Shown in pieces: positions 17,543 through 25,721 of a stretch of DNA of 64,000 nucleotides; position 1 is the first letter of the stretch, and each line of letters begins with the position of its first letter. The translations under genes were made by a program, and so were the position numbers. Source of the stretch: Microvirga lotononidis. GTDB taxonomy: Bacteria > Pseudomonadota > Alphaproteobacteria > Rhizobiales > Beijerinckiaceae. The stretch covers positions 682,001 through 746,000 of the forward strand of contig NZ_CP141048.1 of NCBI RefSeq assembly GCF_034627025.1. Direction: 5' to 3'. The notes below the pieces were generated by a model. The model was not told the DNA's origin and ran no database searches. It saw only the letters and a program-made list of their open reading frames with translations.

Positions 17543-18481
17543 ATGTCCTCGTCCGGCATTCATTCCACGCGTCCGTATCGCGGCGTTTTTCCGGTGGCGC
17601 CGACCATCTTCCATGACGATGGGACGCTCGATCTCGAAGGCCAGAAGCGCGCCATCGATTTCATGATCGAAGCCGGCTCGGACGGCCTGTGCATCCTCGC
17701 GAACTTCTCCGAGCAGTTCCTGCTGACCGACGAGGAGCGCGAGACCGTCACGAAGACGGTGCTCGACCACGTCGCCGGCCGGGTTCCGGTCATCGTCACC
17801 ACCAGCCATTTCTCGACCGAGATCTGCGCCGACCGCTCCCGGCGGGCCGAAGCCGCGGGCGCCGCCATGGTGATGATCATGCCGCCGTTCTTCGGCGCGA
17901 CGCTGCGCGTGTCGGAGGCTGGGATCTACGAGTTCTTCCGCCGGGTTTCGGATGCCATCACCATCCCGATCATGATCCAGGATGCCCCGATGGCCGGCAC
18001 CTTCCTGTCGGCCCCCTTCCTGGCGCGCATGGCCAAGGAGATCGCCAATGTGTCCTACTTCAAGATCGAAGTGCCCGGCACGGCGGTGAAGCTGCGGGAG
18101 CTGATCGCGCTGGGCGGTGATGCCATCGAAGGCCCCTGGGACGGCGAGGAGGCGATCACCCTCATGGCCGATCTCGACGCCGGCGCCACCGGCGCGATGA
18201 CGGGCGGAGCCTATCCGGACGGCATCCGCCAGATCATCGACCCTTACATGGCCGGCAAGAAGGAGGAGGCCGCCGCCGCTTACGAGCGCTGGCTTCCGCT
18301 GATCAACTACGAGAACCGGCAGGGCTGGCTGCTGGCCGCCAAGGTGCTCATGAAGGAAGGCGGCGTGATCCGTTCCGACGCCGTGCGCCATCCGCTGCAG
18401 CCCCTACATCCGGAGATCCGCAAGGGCCTGCTCGAGGTGGCCCGCCGTCTCGATCCGATGGTGTTGCGCTGGGGTCGGTAA
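17543..18481 (+). CDS. araD: L-2-keto-3-deoxyarabonate dehydratase (DapA/NAL superfamily)
   Basis: 312 residues. It has the DHDPS/NAL TIM-barrel layout with the Schiff-base lysine region SYFKIEVPGTAVKLREL and the family-specific runs GLCILANFSEQFLLTDEERE and AIEGPWDGEEAITLMADLD. It closely follows the recalled Azospirillum enzyme, which turns L-KDA into 2-ketoglutarate semialdehyde. The ATG has a consensus AAGGAGA at 17532-17538 and lies 32 bp after the arabinonate dehydratase. The pair covers two consecutive pathway steps. The last step (ketoglutarate semialdehyde dehydrogenase) is not in the window. Confidence 0.88.
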   Translation: MSSSGIHSTRPYRGVFPVAPTIFHDDGTLDLEGQKRAIDFMIEAGSDGLCILANFSEQFLLTDEERETVTKTVLDHVAGRVPVIVTTSHFSTEICADRSRRAEAAGAAMVMIMPPFFGATLRVSEAGIYEFFRRVSDAITIPIMIQDAPMAGTFLSAPFLARMAKEIANVSYFKIEVPGTAVKLRELIALGGDAIEGPWDGEEAITLMADLDAGATGAMTGGAYPDGIRQIIDPYMAGKKEEAAAAYERWLPLINYENRQGWLLAAKVLMKEGGVIRSDAVRHPLQPLHPEIRKGLLEVARRLDPMVLRWGR

Positions 18482-18519
18482 CTCCGCCCGGGCCGTCCGC
18501 ACGCCTTGAACCTTAACGG

Positions 18520-18552
18520 GAGCGCCGTAGCCGCGAGGCTGCGGCGCTCTTT
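18520..18552 (+). terminator. Terminator after the arabinonate operon
   Basis: A 13-bp stem (18520-18532 with 18537-18549, one G-U pair, GCGA tetraloop) followed by TTT, 39 bp after the L-KDA dehydratase stop. Confidence 0.8.
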
Positions 18553-18601
18553 GCTGTCCAGTGCCTCCGCACGCGATGGAAACCGGCCGCGAGAGACTTA
18601 T

Positions 18602-18880
18602 ATGGGAGTGAGTCCTACGAGATATCCCATGCGCGAGACAGACGACCAGCCCGAAGACGAATTGGAAGAGCTGAACGGTACGAAGCGGATCAATTTCCGC
18701 GACTATCCGAGTTCCGGCCTCGTGGTGATCGCCGCCCTCAGTTCCGGCTTGGGGTGGATGCTGTTCAAATGGCTCGGCAAGAAGCGTAAGGGTCGCAATG
18801 GCGCCTCCGCCAATGAGGAAACGGCCCCGCCCTCTCCTTCGGAAACCGGATCATCGGGAGCGGACAAGCCAGGGCCGTAA
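18602..18880 (+). CDS. Small membrane-anchored hypothetical protein
   Basis: 92 residues from ATG 18602 (83 from ATG 18629, equally possible). A charged N-terminus rich in Asp/Glu is followed by one hydrophobic helix (SGLVVIAALSSGLGWMLFKW), then a Lys/Arg cluster and a Ser/Pro-rich tail. This suggests a single-pass inner-membrane protein. A still longer in-frame start overlaps the preceding terminator and was rejected. Family not recognised. Confidence 0.5.
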   Translation: MGVSPTRYPMRETDDQPEDELEELNGTKRINFRDYPSSGLVVIAALSSGLGWMLFKWLGKKRKGRNGASANEETAPPSPSETGSSGADKPGP

Positions 18881-18961
18881 TGTCCTCGCCCTGGCAGGTG
18901 CTGCAGCGCACCGCCCGCGGAGGCGCATGGGATTACGTTAGGGAACCATCAGGAGGTTCCT

Positions 18962-19042
18962 ATGGCCCACTCGGCTGTTTCCTTCGTTCTCGGCATCATC
19001 GCCCCCGTGGCCCTGGTCAGCTGGCTGCTCGTGCTCCATTGA
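18962..19042 (+). CDS. 26-residue membrane peptide with consensus ribosome-binding site
   Basis: The frame encodes MAHSAVSFVLGIIAP, then VALVSWLLVLH and a TGA. A perfect AGGAGG (18951-18956) sits 5 nt before the ATG. Apart from the first four residues and terminal His it is one hydrophobic helix, so it would be a single-pass inner-membrane micropeptide. It lies 81 bp after the previous small membrane protein on the same strand and 60 bp before a REP-like element. Function unknown. The ribosome-binding site is the main evidence. Confidence 0.5.
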   Translation: MAHSAVSFVLGIIAPVALVSWLLVLH

Positions 19043-19101
19043 CGGCCTCGCTGCTTCCGCCTTGGGTCCGACGCTCTGACTCGTCGGCTTGACGAATCTT
19101 C

Positions 19102-19138
19102 CCACGCAAAACCGGTTCCCACTTTTGCGTTCGATGCT
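19102..19138. repeat. REP-like element, type B, copy 1
   Basis: A 37-nt unit starting CCACGCAAAACCGG and ending CTTTTGCGTTCGATGCT, with inverted arms CGCAAAA/TTTTGCG. It matches 22056-22092 at 35 of 37 positions. It abuts the stop codon of the minus-strand FMN oxidase gene. Confidence 0.75.
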
Positions 19139-20254
19139 TCAGCGCCCTGTATCCAGCTCGTGTCGATAGAGAACAGCCTCGCCCACATCCTGGACCTGGG
19201 AGCAGCCCAGGTGACCCAGTGTCGTCCAAAACTCGCGCTGCAGAAGTTCCAGCGTCCGCCGAACTCCGTGCTCACCGTCGGCCGCCAGGCCAAGCGCAAT
19301 GAGACGGCCAAGCGCGACCGCATTCGCGCCTAATGCAAGTGCCGTGACGATATCGCTGCCCCGACGGATGCCCGAGTCGAAGATGATCGGAACGTCCCGT
19401 CCCACCGACTTCCGGATGGATGGCAGAACGTCGAGAGCCGCAGGTGTCCGGTCGACCGTGCGACCGCCGTAATTCGAAACGTAAAGCCCGACCGCGCCGG
19501 CATCGAGCGATGCATGCGCGTCCTTGACGCTCGTGACGCCTTTGACGATGCAGGGAAGCGGCGAGCGGGCGATGACCCGCTTGACCTGCTCCCAGGTCCA
19601 GCGCGGCTGCGTGAACTCGAGCAATTCGACGAGAGCAGCCGGGTCGGACCGCCCAGGTCCGAAATTGGCGGGGCCTCTCTCGCCCCGGATGGAGAAGCGG
19701 TCTTCCATCATCCGTTCCCGCCATTGCCTGATGGGGGAATAGGTGACGCAAATGTATTTGTAGCCGGCGGCCTTCGCCCGCTCCATGAGGTCGACGGCGG
19801 CATCCTCGTCGCCGACGAACGTCATCTGGAAGATCGATGCCACGGAGGAGGCAGCCGCGATGTCCTCGAGCGGGAACGATGCGGCCACCGGAACCATCTG
19901 GTGAATGCCGACCGCTTCGGCCGCACGCCCGATCGCGAGATGTCCGCCGGGATGGAACGCGGCCTCGCCGCCGAACGGAGCGATGAAGGCAGGAAAGCTC
20001 AGATCAAATCCGAGAACATGGGTTCGCGTATCGGGGTTGCTGATCCCGGCAAAAAGCGGAGTGACGAACCGATAGCGATCGAACGCCGCCGTATTGTCCC
20101 TGAGGGTGACCTCGTCGCCGGTGCCGCACCAGAGATAATTCCATTCGACTTCCGACAGATGCCTCTGGGCGTCGCGGTGAATTCCACGCAACGTCGTGTA
20201 TTTTTCATTGGTCGCGTAGCGATCGTCGATCCGGCCGTTCTTCGTCTCTGTCAT
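19139..20254 (-). CDS. FMN-dependent alpha-hydroxyacid dehydrogenase/oxidase family protein, altered active site
   Basis: 371 residues with the TIM-barrel layout of lactate/glycolate oxidases: Tyr40 (VEWNYLWCGTG), Lys238 (CIVKGVTSVKDAH), the phosphate-binding DSGIRRGSDI (293-302) and a conserved C-terminus. The catalytic motif normally reading SNHG(G/A)R is SNYGGR here, so the proton-abstracting His is Tyr262. The usual active-site Tyr after FQ is Thr145. FMN binding should persist, but the substrate or reaction is probably not ordinary 2-hydroxyacid oxidation (inference). It is last in the minus-strand group with ridA and the DadA-like oxidase. Confidence 0.8.
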   Translation of the reverse strand: MTETKNGRIDDRYATNEKYTTLRGIHRDAQRHLSEVEWNYLWCGTGDEVTLRDNTAAFDRYRFVTPLFAGISNPDTRTHVLGFDLSFPAFIAPFGGEAAFHPGGHLAIGRAAEAVGIHQMVPVAASFPLEDIAAASSVASIFQMTFVGDEDAAVDLMERAKAAGYKYICVTYSPIRQWRERMMEDRFSIRGERGPANFGPGRSDPAALVELLEFTQPRWTWEQVKRVIARSPLPCIVKGVTSVKDAHASLDAGAVGLYVSNYGGRTVDRTPAALDVLPSIRKSVGRDVPIIFDSGIRRGSDIVTALALGANAVALGRLIALGLAADGEHGVRRTLELLQREFWTTLGHLGCSQVQDVGEAVLYRHELDTGR

Positions 20255-20384
20255 TGTCCGCGTCCCAGGGACCGTACGGGATTGCAGCGGCAATCCTTGG
20301 TCAGATGCTGCTCGATGAATGGCTGCGGGCGAAGATAGTACCCGCAGCCTGTTGTCGTTGCTGATGAATGAACTTCAGCCTTCG

Positions 20385-20738
20385 CTATCGCGCGGCGGTG
20401 ATGATCACTTCGATCAGGCGATTGGGATCGCCGAGACTGGCAATGCCGATCGTGGCCCGCGACGGGAGATCGTCCTCGGGAATCCATTCGAGCCAGGCCT
20501 TGTTCATTTCTTCCTTCTGCGACATGTCGCTCAGGTAAATTCGCGCCGCGAGGATCTTCGTCTTGTCGGAACCGAGTTCCGCGAGGAACTTGTCGAGCTT
20601 GGCGCAGACCTCCCGGGTCTGATCCGCCATGCCCTTCGACAGGTCGTTGGCGGCATGCCCGCCGAAGTACAGCACGCCATTGTGCTCCACGGCGCCGTGC
20701 ATGATCTTGTGTTTCCGGTGACGGATGATTTCAGTCAT
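20385..20738 (-). CDS. RidA family protein (enamine/imine deaminase)
   Basis: 117 residues, the normal RidA size, with VEHNGVLYFGGHAAND, QTREVCAKLDKFLAELGSDK and the C-terminal LIEVIITAAR. RidA-type trimers hydrolyse reactive imines/enamines released by PLP enzymes and amino-acid oxidases. The Arg that binds the carboxylate in canonical RidA is usually in a GNPxRxxVEV-like run; here GDPNRLIEV keeps it. AAGGA lies before the ATG. It sits 32 bp after the DadA-like oxidase, whose imine product it could hydrolyse. Confidence 0.88.
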   Translation of the reverse strand: MTEIIRHRKHKIMHGAVEHNGVLYFGGHAANDLSKGMADQTREVCAKLDKFLAELGSDKTKILAARIYLSDMSQKEEMNKAWLEWIPEDDLPSRATIGIASLGDPNRLIEVIITAAR

Positions 20739-20770
20739 TGGATGTCCTTTGATTGGGAAGGGAGCGTCGT

Positions 20771-21877
20771 TCACGCCGAGGCGGGAGCGTAGGGAGAAGT
20801 GTCGGTATCCGGCGCCTCGCCCATGCAGATCTGAGCCAGCAGGCGCCCTGCATAGGGTCCGATGGTGAGGCCCGCTGCGCCAAGGCCGTTGCCGATGACG
20901 AGCCCGTCCATCCCCGCGACACGCCCGAGGATCGGCTTGTAGCCGTCGCCTGCGGGCCGGAAGCCGATCCGTGTCTCGATGATCGTGGCCGAGGCGAGGC
21001 CGGGCGCGATTGCGAGGCCGGCATTGAGGACCTCGGCCTGGCCGCTCGCGGTGACGCGATAATCGAACCCGGTATTGTCCTCGCGCGTTGCGCCGATCAC
21101 GACACGGGAATCGTCGAAGGCCAGCATGTAATGGCTGGTCATCGGGAGCAGCACGGGCCAAGAGCGCGTTTCGGTTCCCGACAGGCGCAGGTGAACGATC
21201 TGGCCTCGTTGCGGACGAACGGGATGCTCCATTCCGAGGGGACGCAGGATCTGCGAAGCCCAGGCGCCGGCCGTGACGACGATCTCGTCCGCTTCGATCG
21301 GGCTTCCATCGCTGCGGATGGCGCGTGCCCTTCCTTCCCTCAGTTCGAGCGAGACGTGGTCATGCCGGAGCACGGCGCCGGCCGCGACAGCCGCACGGGT
21401 CATGGCTGCGGCGAGAAGCCTGCCGTCGACGCGAGAGCCGCCAGGAATATAGATTCCGTCGAGATCCTCCCGCAGAGGCGGGAACAGCCGCTTCGCTTCC
21501 GCAGCCGACACGCGGCGTACGTTTCCGGCCTCCGGCGCATGGGCGATGCGGGACTGAATTCTCTGTTCCGCGGCGTCCAACTCCTTCCGGTCCTCGGCCA
21601 CGACGAGCGCACCGACCCGCCCATATCCGAGATCGGTTTCGCCACGCTGGGTCAGTCCCTCGACGAGATCGGCATAGTAGCGCGCTCCGGCGGCATAAAG
21701 AGCGTACCATTCCGGATCGGTGACCTTGGTGGCCCAGGGGCAAACGATCCCCGCCCCCGCCAGGGTCGCCTTGCCCTGGTGAACCTCGTCGAACACCTCG
21801 ACTTCAATGCCGTTCATGGCAAGATGATAGGCGACACTGGATCCAAGGATCCCCGCGCCGATCACGACGACACGCAT
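20771..21877 (-). CDS. FAD-dependent amine/D-amino-acid oxidoreductase (DAO/DadA-like)
   Basis: 368 residues. An N-terminal Rossmann motif (VVVIGAGILGSSVAYHLA) binds FAD. The DAO-family core includes VTAGAWASQILRPLG and a C-terminal GLVIGNGLGAAGLTIGPYAG flavin contact. Such enzymes oxidise D-amino or secondary amino acids to imines, passing electrons to oxygen or the respiratory chain. ATG 21877 has GGAG 7 nt upstream, and an in-frame ATG at 21892 does not. Substrate undetermined. Position beside a RidA gene and an oligopeptide-type binding protein suggests amino-acid or opine-like catabolism (inference). Confidence 0.85.
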   Translation of the reverse strand: MRVVVIGAGILGSSVAYHLAMNGIEVEVFDEVHQGKATLAGAGIVCPWATKVTDPEWYALYAAGARYYADLVEGLTQRGETDLGYGRVGALVVAEDRKELDAAEQRIQSRIAHAPEAGNVRRVSAAEAKRLFPPLREDLDGIYIPGGSRVDGRLLAAAMTRAAVAAGAVLRHDHVSLELREGRARAIRSDGSPIEADEIVVTAGAWASQILRPLGMEHPVRPQRGQIVHLRLSGTETRSWPVLLPMTSHYMLAFDDSRVVIGATREDNTGFDYRVTASGQAEVLNAGLAIAPGLASATIIETRIGFRPAGDGYKPILGRVAGMDGLVIGNGLGAAGLTIGPYAGRLLAQICMGEAPDTDTSPYAPASA

Positions 21878-21991
21878 CTTCAAGCTCCGCATGAAGGAAA
21901 CAGCCCTGCGCCGGGTTCTGAGCCCGGCCCAACGGCAAGAATGATCGAGGGAGAGGTATCCTTCTTCCCTCCCCGCTCGGCTTTGACCCTT

Positions 21992-22031
21992 GGAGCATCG
22001 GACGTGGAATCGAACTCACGTCCGATGCTCC
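21992..22031. repeat. REP-like palindrome, type A
   Basis: GGAGCATCGGACGTG (21992-22006), a 10-nt loop and CACGTCCGATGCTCC (22017-22031) form a perfect 15-bp stem in the gap between the binding-protein and oxidase genes. Related arms occur at 14546-14587, 26947-26993 and 35101-35145. Confidence 0.8.
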
Positions 22032-22055
22032 GAGGTTTTGTCTTTCCGCATCTTT

Positions 22056-22092
22056 CCACGCAAAATCGGTTCCCGCTTTTGCGTTCGATGCT
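22056..22092. repeat. REP-like element, type B, copy 2
   Basis: A 37-nt unit matching 19102-19138 at 35 of 37 positions, with CGCAAAA/TTTTGCG arms. It lies 10 bp beyond the stop of the minus-strand binding-protein gene and next to the type A palindrome. Confidence 0.75.
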
Positions 22093-22102
22093 CTGGATTG
22101 TT

Positions 22103-23713
22103 CTACGGCACCGTGACGCCGGAGAAGCGGCTCGTTCCGAACACGGCCGGGACGAACCCCGAGACCGATTTGTTGACGGCGAGCAGGGCCGAGGAGCTGC
22201 CGAACAGGATTGCGGGAACCTCGTCGTTGAAGACGACCTGCGCCTGCTTGTAGAGGTCGGTCCGCTGCTTCTGATCAGTGATCTGTCCGGCGCGGGCGAT
22301 CAGATCGATGAAGGTCGGGTTGCACCACGAGCCGATATTCGACGGGCTCGGTTTGCCCTGCGAATTGCAGGTGAAATAGTTGTTCGGGATCTGGCTCGGA
22401 TCCGGGAAGTCCCAGATGCCGCCGAACATCGCGGTCTTCGACTCGCCCATGCGCGCGCGCTTGACGTACTCGCCCCATTCGTAGGTCACGATTTCCGCCT
22501 TGACGCCGATCTTGGCCCAGTCCGCCTGGATCAACTCCGCGGCGCGGCGGCCGTTCGGCATGTAGGGGCGTGTGACCGGAAGCGCCCAGATCTGGGTTTC
22601 GAAGCCGTTCGGATATCCGGCCTCGGCGAGCAGCGCCTTGGCCTTCTCGATATCGTAGGCATGTCCCTTCAGGTCTGCATTGTGCCCCCAGAGCGAGGCC
22701 GGGATGAGAGCTCCCGTCACCGCGCCCGTTCCTTCGAAGACGTTGTCGACGAGACCCTTCATGTTGATGGCATGCGCGAGGGCTTGGCGGACGCGCTTGT
22801 CCTGGAACGGCTTCTCTTTGAAGTTGAAGGCCAGGAAGCCGGAGGATGCGACGGGCGTCTCGGCGAGGTTGAGCTTCGCACTGGCCTTGATCACCTCCCG
22901 GTCGGCGGGGCTCGGCGCATTGGCGATGTGGCATTCACCCGCCTGCGCGCGCTGCAGCCGGACCGGCGCGTCCACGGTGATCGGCATGATGAGATCGTCG
23001 ACCTTCGGCGTCCGCGACGGATCCTTCGCCTTCTCGCCCCAGGTGTCGTGGAAGGCCTTGAATCGAACGGCCGCATTGGTCTGATAGACCTGCATCTGGA
23101 ACGGGCCCGTTCCGATGGGCTGCAGATCGAGTTGCTCGGGCGTTCCAGCCTTGAGCAGCTGATCGGCATATTCGGCCGAGAGGATCACCAGCGACTGGTG
23201 GGACAGAATCCCGATGAAAGGCGCCAGCGGCTCCTTCAGGGTGAACGCGACCGTGTGCTCGTCGACCTTCTTCACCGCCGTCAGGACGTCGGCGAGCTTG
23301 GTGTTGAAGGTGATGTAGTTCCCGCCGTTCACCTTGGCGTAGGGATGATCGGCCTTCATCATCCGTTCGAAGCTGAAGACCACATCGTCCGCATTGAAGT
23401 CGCGCGAGGGCTTGAAGTTCTTGTTGGACTGCCACTTCACGCCCTGCCTCAGCTTGAACGTATAAGTCTTGCCGTCCTCCGAAACGGACCAGCTTTCGGC
23501 GAGACTCGGCTCGAGCTCTGAGCTGCCCGCTTTCACCGAGACGAGCTGATCGTAGATCTGCCCGGTCACGATGCTTGTCGTCGCATTGCTGGTCAGCTGC
23601 GGATTGAAGGTCTCCGGGCTTCCTTCGATGCAGACGACGAGGCTGCTGCTCAAGGCGGGGGACGCGGCGGATATCAAGATCGCCAACGCGCCCACGGAAA
23701 TTGCTGATTTCAT
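22103..23713 (-). CDS. ABC transporter substrate-binding protein, family 5 (DppA/OppA-like)
   Basis: 536 residues. Signal peptide to about residue 23, then the family 5 pattern LVVCIEGSPETFNPQLTSNA and QDKRVRQALAHAINMKGLVD. These periplasmic proteins deliver di- or oligopeptides, opines or glycosides to an ABC importer. No permease or ATPase genes are nearby, so it is an orphan receptor in this window. The ATG at 23713 follows AAAGGGGA; a GTG one codon upstream is also possible. It is divergent from the LysR regulator. Confidence 0.9.
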   Translation of the reverse strand: MKSAISVGALAILISAASPALSSSLVVCIEGSPETFNPQLTSNATTSIVTGQIYDQLVSVKAGSSELEPSLAESWSVSEDGKTYTFKLRQGVKWQSNKNFKPSRDFNADDVVFSFERMMKADHPYAKVNGGNYITFNTKLADVLTAVKKVDEHTVAFTLKEPLAPFIGILSHQSLVILSAEYADQLLKAGTPEQLDLQPIGTGPFQMQVYQTNAAVRFKAFHDTWGEKAKDPSRTPKVDDLIMPITVDAPVRLQRAQAGECHIANAPSPADREVIKASAKLNLAETPVASSGFLAFNFKEKPFQDKRVRQALAHAINMKGLVDNVFEGTGAVTGALIPASLWGHNADLKGHAYDIEKAKALLAEAGYPNGFETQIWALPVTRPYMPNGRRAAELIQADWAKIGVKAEIVTYEWGEYVKRARMGESKTAMFGGIWDFPDPSQIPNNYFTCNSQGKPSPSNIGSWCNPTFIDLIARAGQITDQKQRTDLYKQAQVVFNDEVPAILFGSSSALLAVNKSVSGFVPAVFGTSRFSGVTVP

Positions 23714-23936
23714 CACGCTGTGTCCCCTTTGGATATTGTTGCCGCGGGCACACCGGACGAGCCTCTGGGATGCTCCCTCCAGAGAGGCCGCTCCTCATGA
23801 TCGCCTGCCACTAGACCGCCTTGCCCGCAGGTCTTCCGAGGATTAGAGGAGCCTCGAACATGATTGTCAAATTGCTTTTCTTCCGTTCATTATAACCAAA
23901 ATTCATGATGCGAAGCGCAGGCTTGAGAACGTTGTA

Positions 23937-24854
23937 ATGAACATCAGACAGATAGAAGCCTTTCATGCGTTCATGGAGACCGGCTCCGTGACGCATGCCG
24001 GCGAGAGGCTCGGCATCTCGCAGCCCGCAGTCAGCAAGCTGCTGAAGGGTTTCGGCGAGAGCTGCGGCTTCAAGCTCTTCATGCGCAGCAACGGCCGGCT
24101 GGTTCCGACACTCGAAGCTCGCCTCGTCGCGGCGGAAGTCGAGAGGCTCATCGCCGGCACGGAACGTATCGAACGGGTGGCTGCCGCCGTGCGAAACCGC
24201 GAATGGGGGCAAGTCACGATCGCGGCGCTACCCGCGCTTGCCTCGCGCTATCTTCCGCGAGCCCTTTCGCCGTTTCTGGCCGAGCAGCGCGACCTGCGCC
24301 TGACGCTGCAAAGCCGAGCCTCGCCGCGCATCGCGGAACTCGTCATGGCGCAACAGGTCGATATCGGCCTGAGCATCCTGCCCTTCGACCATCCGGACGT
24401 CACGGCCGAAGCCGTCATCCGATTTGACCTCATGTGCTTTCTGCCGTCGCAGCATCCTTTGGCGAAGAAAACAACGATCGGCGTGGAAGACTTACGGAAC
24501 GAGTCATTCATCTCTCTGGAACGAGACGATTGCTCCTTGATGACGATCGATCGTGCATTTCAGATGCGCGGTGTGCAGAAGCGGAATCGAATCGAAGTTC
24601 CCATGTCGGAAACCGCCTGCAGCTTCGTCGCGAATGGCGTCGGGGTCTCGATTCTTCCGCCTTTCGTTGGAATGGATTATCCATCAGACCAATTGGTCCG
24701 CCGCCCGCTCCTTCCGAAGACCTCGATGGATATCTGGCTTCTGACATCGAGCCGTCGCCCCTTGTCCCTTGCGGCACAGCAACTGACTGAGTTCATCCAT
24801 GCGGCCTTGGCATCGTTTCAGCAGCCCTTGCCCGCCGCAGCTTCCGAGCAGTGA
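23937..24854 (+). CDS. LysR-family transcriptional regulator
   Basis: 305 residues with an N-terminal winged HTH (about 1-60, GSVTHAGERLGISQPAVSKL) and a type-2 periplasmic-binding-like effector domain (about 90-295). Divergently arranged with the binding-protein gene, the classical layout for a LysR regulator controlling its neighbour. It probably responds to the compound handled by the binding protein/oxidase group (inference). The 220-bp intergenic region (23714-23936) should carry the regulator site. No clear T-N11-A palindrome was identified by eye. Confidence 0.9.
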   Translation: MNIRQIEAFHAFMETGSVTHAGERLGISQPAVSKLLKGFGESCGFKLFMRSNGRLVPTLEARLVAAEVERLIAGTERIERVAAAVRNREWGQVTIAALPALASRYLPRALSPFLAEQRDLRLTLQSRASPRIAELVMAQQVDIGLSILPFDHPDVTAEAVIRFDLMCFLPSQHPLAKKTTIGVEDLRNESFISLERDDCSLMTIDRAFQMRGVQKRNRIEVPMSETACSFVANGVGVSILPPFVGMDYPSDQLVRRPLLPKTSMDIWLLTSSRRPLSLAAQQLTEFIHAALASFQQPLPAAASEQ

Positions 24855-25003
24855 CGCCTATTCATCACTCTTGTCCTTGATGTCGATGACGGCCGGAAGC
24901 TGAAACCAGTCTTCTCTCACCCACAGGCAAAAGCTCTGCCGCGTCAGGCATGCAAGCCCAGATCCGGTTTCAGAAATGCTCCGCCGACCGAAGCATGGCG
25001 GAC

Positions 25004-25321
25004 TTACTGGCCCTCATCCTGCAGACCATCCATCTCCAACTGCATTTGATAGGGCGTACGTGCTCGTTGGTAAGTGGCCTCGGCAACAGTGTCGGGCTCG
25101 AGCCCCTCTTCCGGTTCGGCATAGACCGGTCGCTTCGGCTCCTTGCAAAGATTTGCGCAGATGCTCCGAGTGGCCCGGCGATCCCGTGCCTCAATGCGTT
25201 TGTTGAACTTCTCCTGCTGCGCCAACCAGTCGCCGTTCTGATCAGGCTCACGGGCATAAGCGAGATTTGCAACCATGAGGCCGGCGAGCGCGAGGAATAG
25301 GGATTTCAGCCGCATCATCAT
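25004..25321 (-). CDS. Secreted hypothetical protein
   Basis: 105 residues beginning with three Met codons and a signal peptide (about 1-23, LMVANLAYA|REP). The mature part is hydrophilic and contains two cysteines (ICANLC) and many Glu/Arg. Presumably periplasmic. No family recognised and no neighbour on the same strand within 380 bp. The start could be any of the three ATGs. Confidence 0.6.
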   Translation of the reverse strand: MMMRLKSLFLALAGLMVANLAYAREPDQNGDWLAQQEKFNKRIEARDRRATRSICANLCKEPKRPVYAEPEEGLEPDTVAEATYQRARTPYQMQLEMDGLQDEGQ

Positions 25322-25721
25322 ACTGCCAACGTTGAATGTGTCAGGGATGGAGTTCGACTTGTTGCTTCATCCCTGTGACTAGAATGGAAAAGCTGAAACA
25401 CAAACGGCCCTGGAGTTTAAGCCGGGTGACTACAAAGGATGAAACCCTCCCGAGTCCTTCATGCCGCCTCTCCGACAATCGACGTCATCGGCTGAGCCCA
25501 AGGCAGAGCATGACCAGAACGCGATGTCAGGGAGGGCAACGCGGCATCTGTACCGCGTGGCGCAGCCTGTCGGTTGTCATCGGCATGAAGGTCGATAAGC
25601 AGGATCGGTCGGGGCGCGACGGGATGCCTCTCCCTGGCGGGCGAGAATCGTCCATTCCCACGAATCGAAACGTTCAATGGGAGCCACTGGCTCCCATTGA
25701 GAAAATGCGTCGGCAATCGAC
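25322..25721. other. Non-coding stretch with a perfect inverted repeat
   Basis: No convincing gene on either strand. CAATGGGAGCC (25675-25685), ACT and GGCTCCCATTG (25689-25699) form a perfect 11-bp stem 23 bp beyond the stop of the minus-strand response regulator. It could end that transcript, although no clear U tract follows. Confidence 0.5.

Noticed and set aside
20753..23521. 922-codon open frame on the + strand
   Set aside because: It runs antisense through the DadA-like oxidase and the binding-protein gene and has the Arg/Asp-rich composition of a GC-rich shadow frame.
24855..25003. Possible regulatory RNA
   Set aside because: No promoter, stem or terminator pattern could be supported in this short gap.
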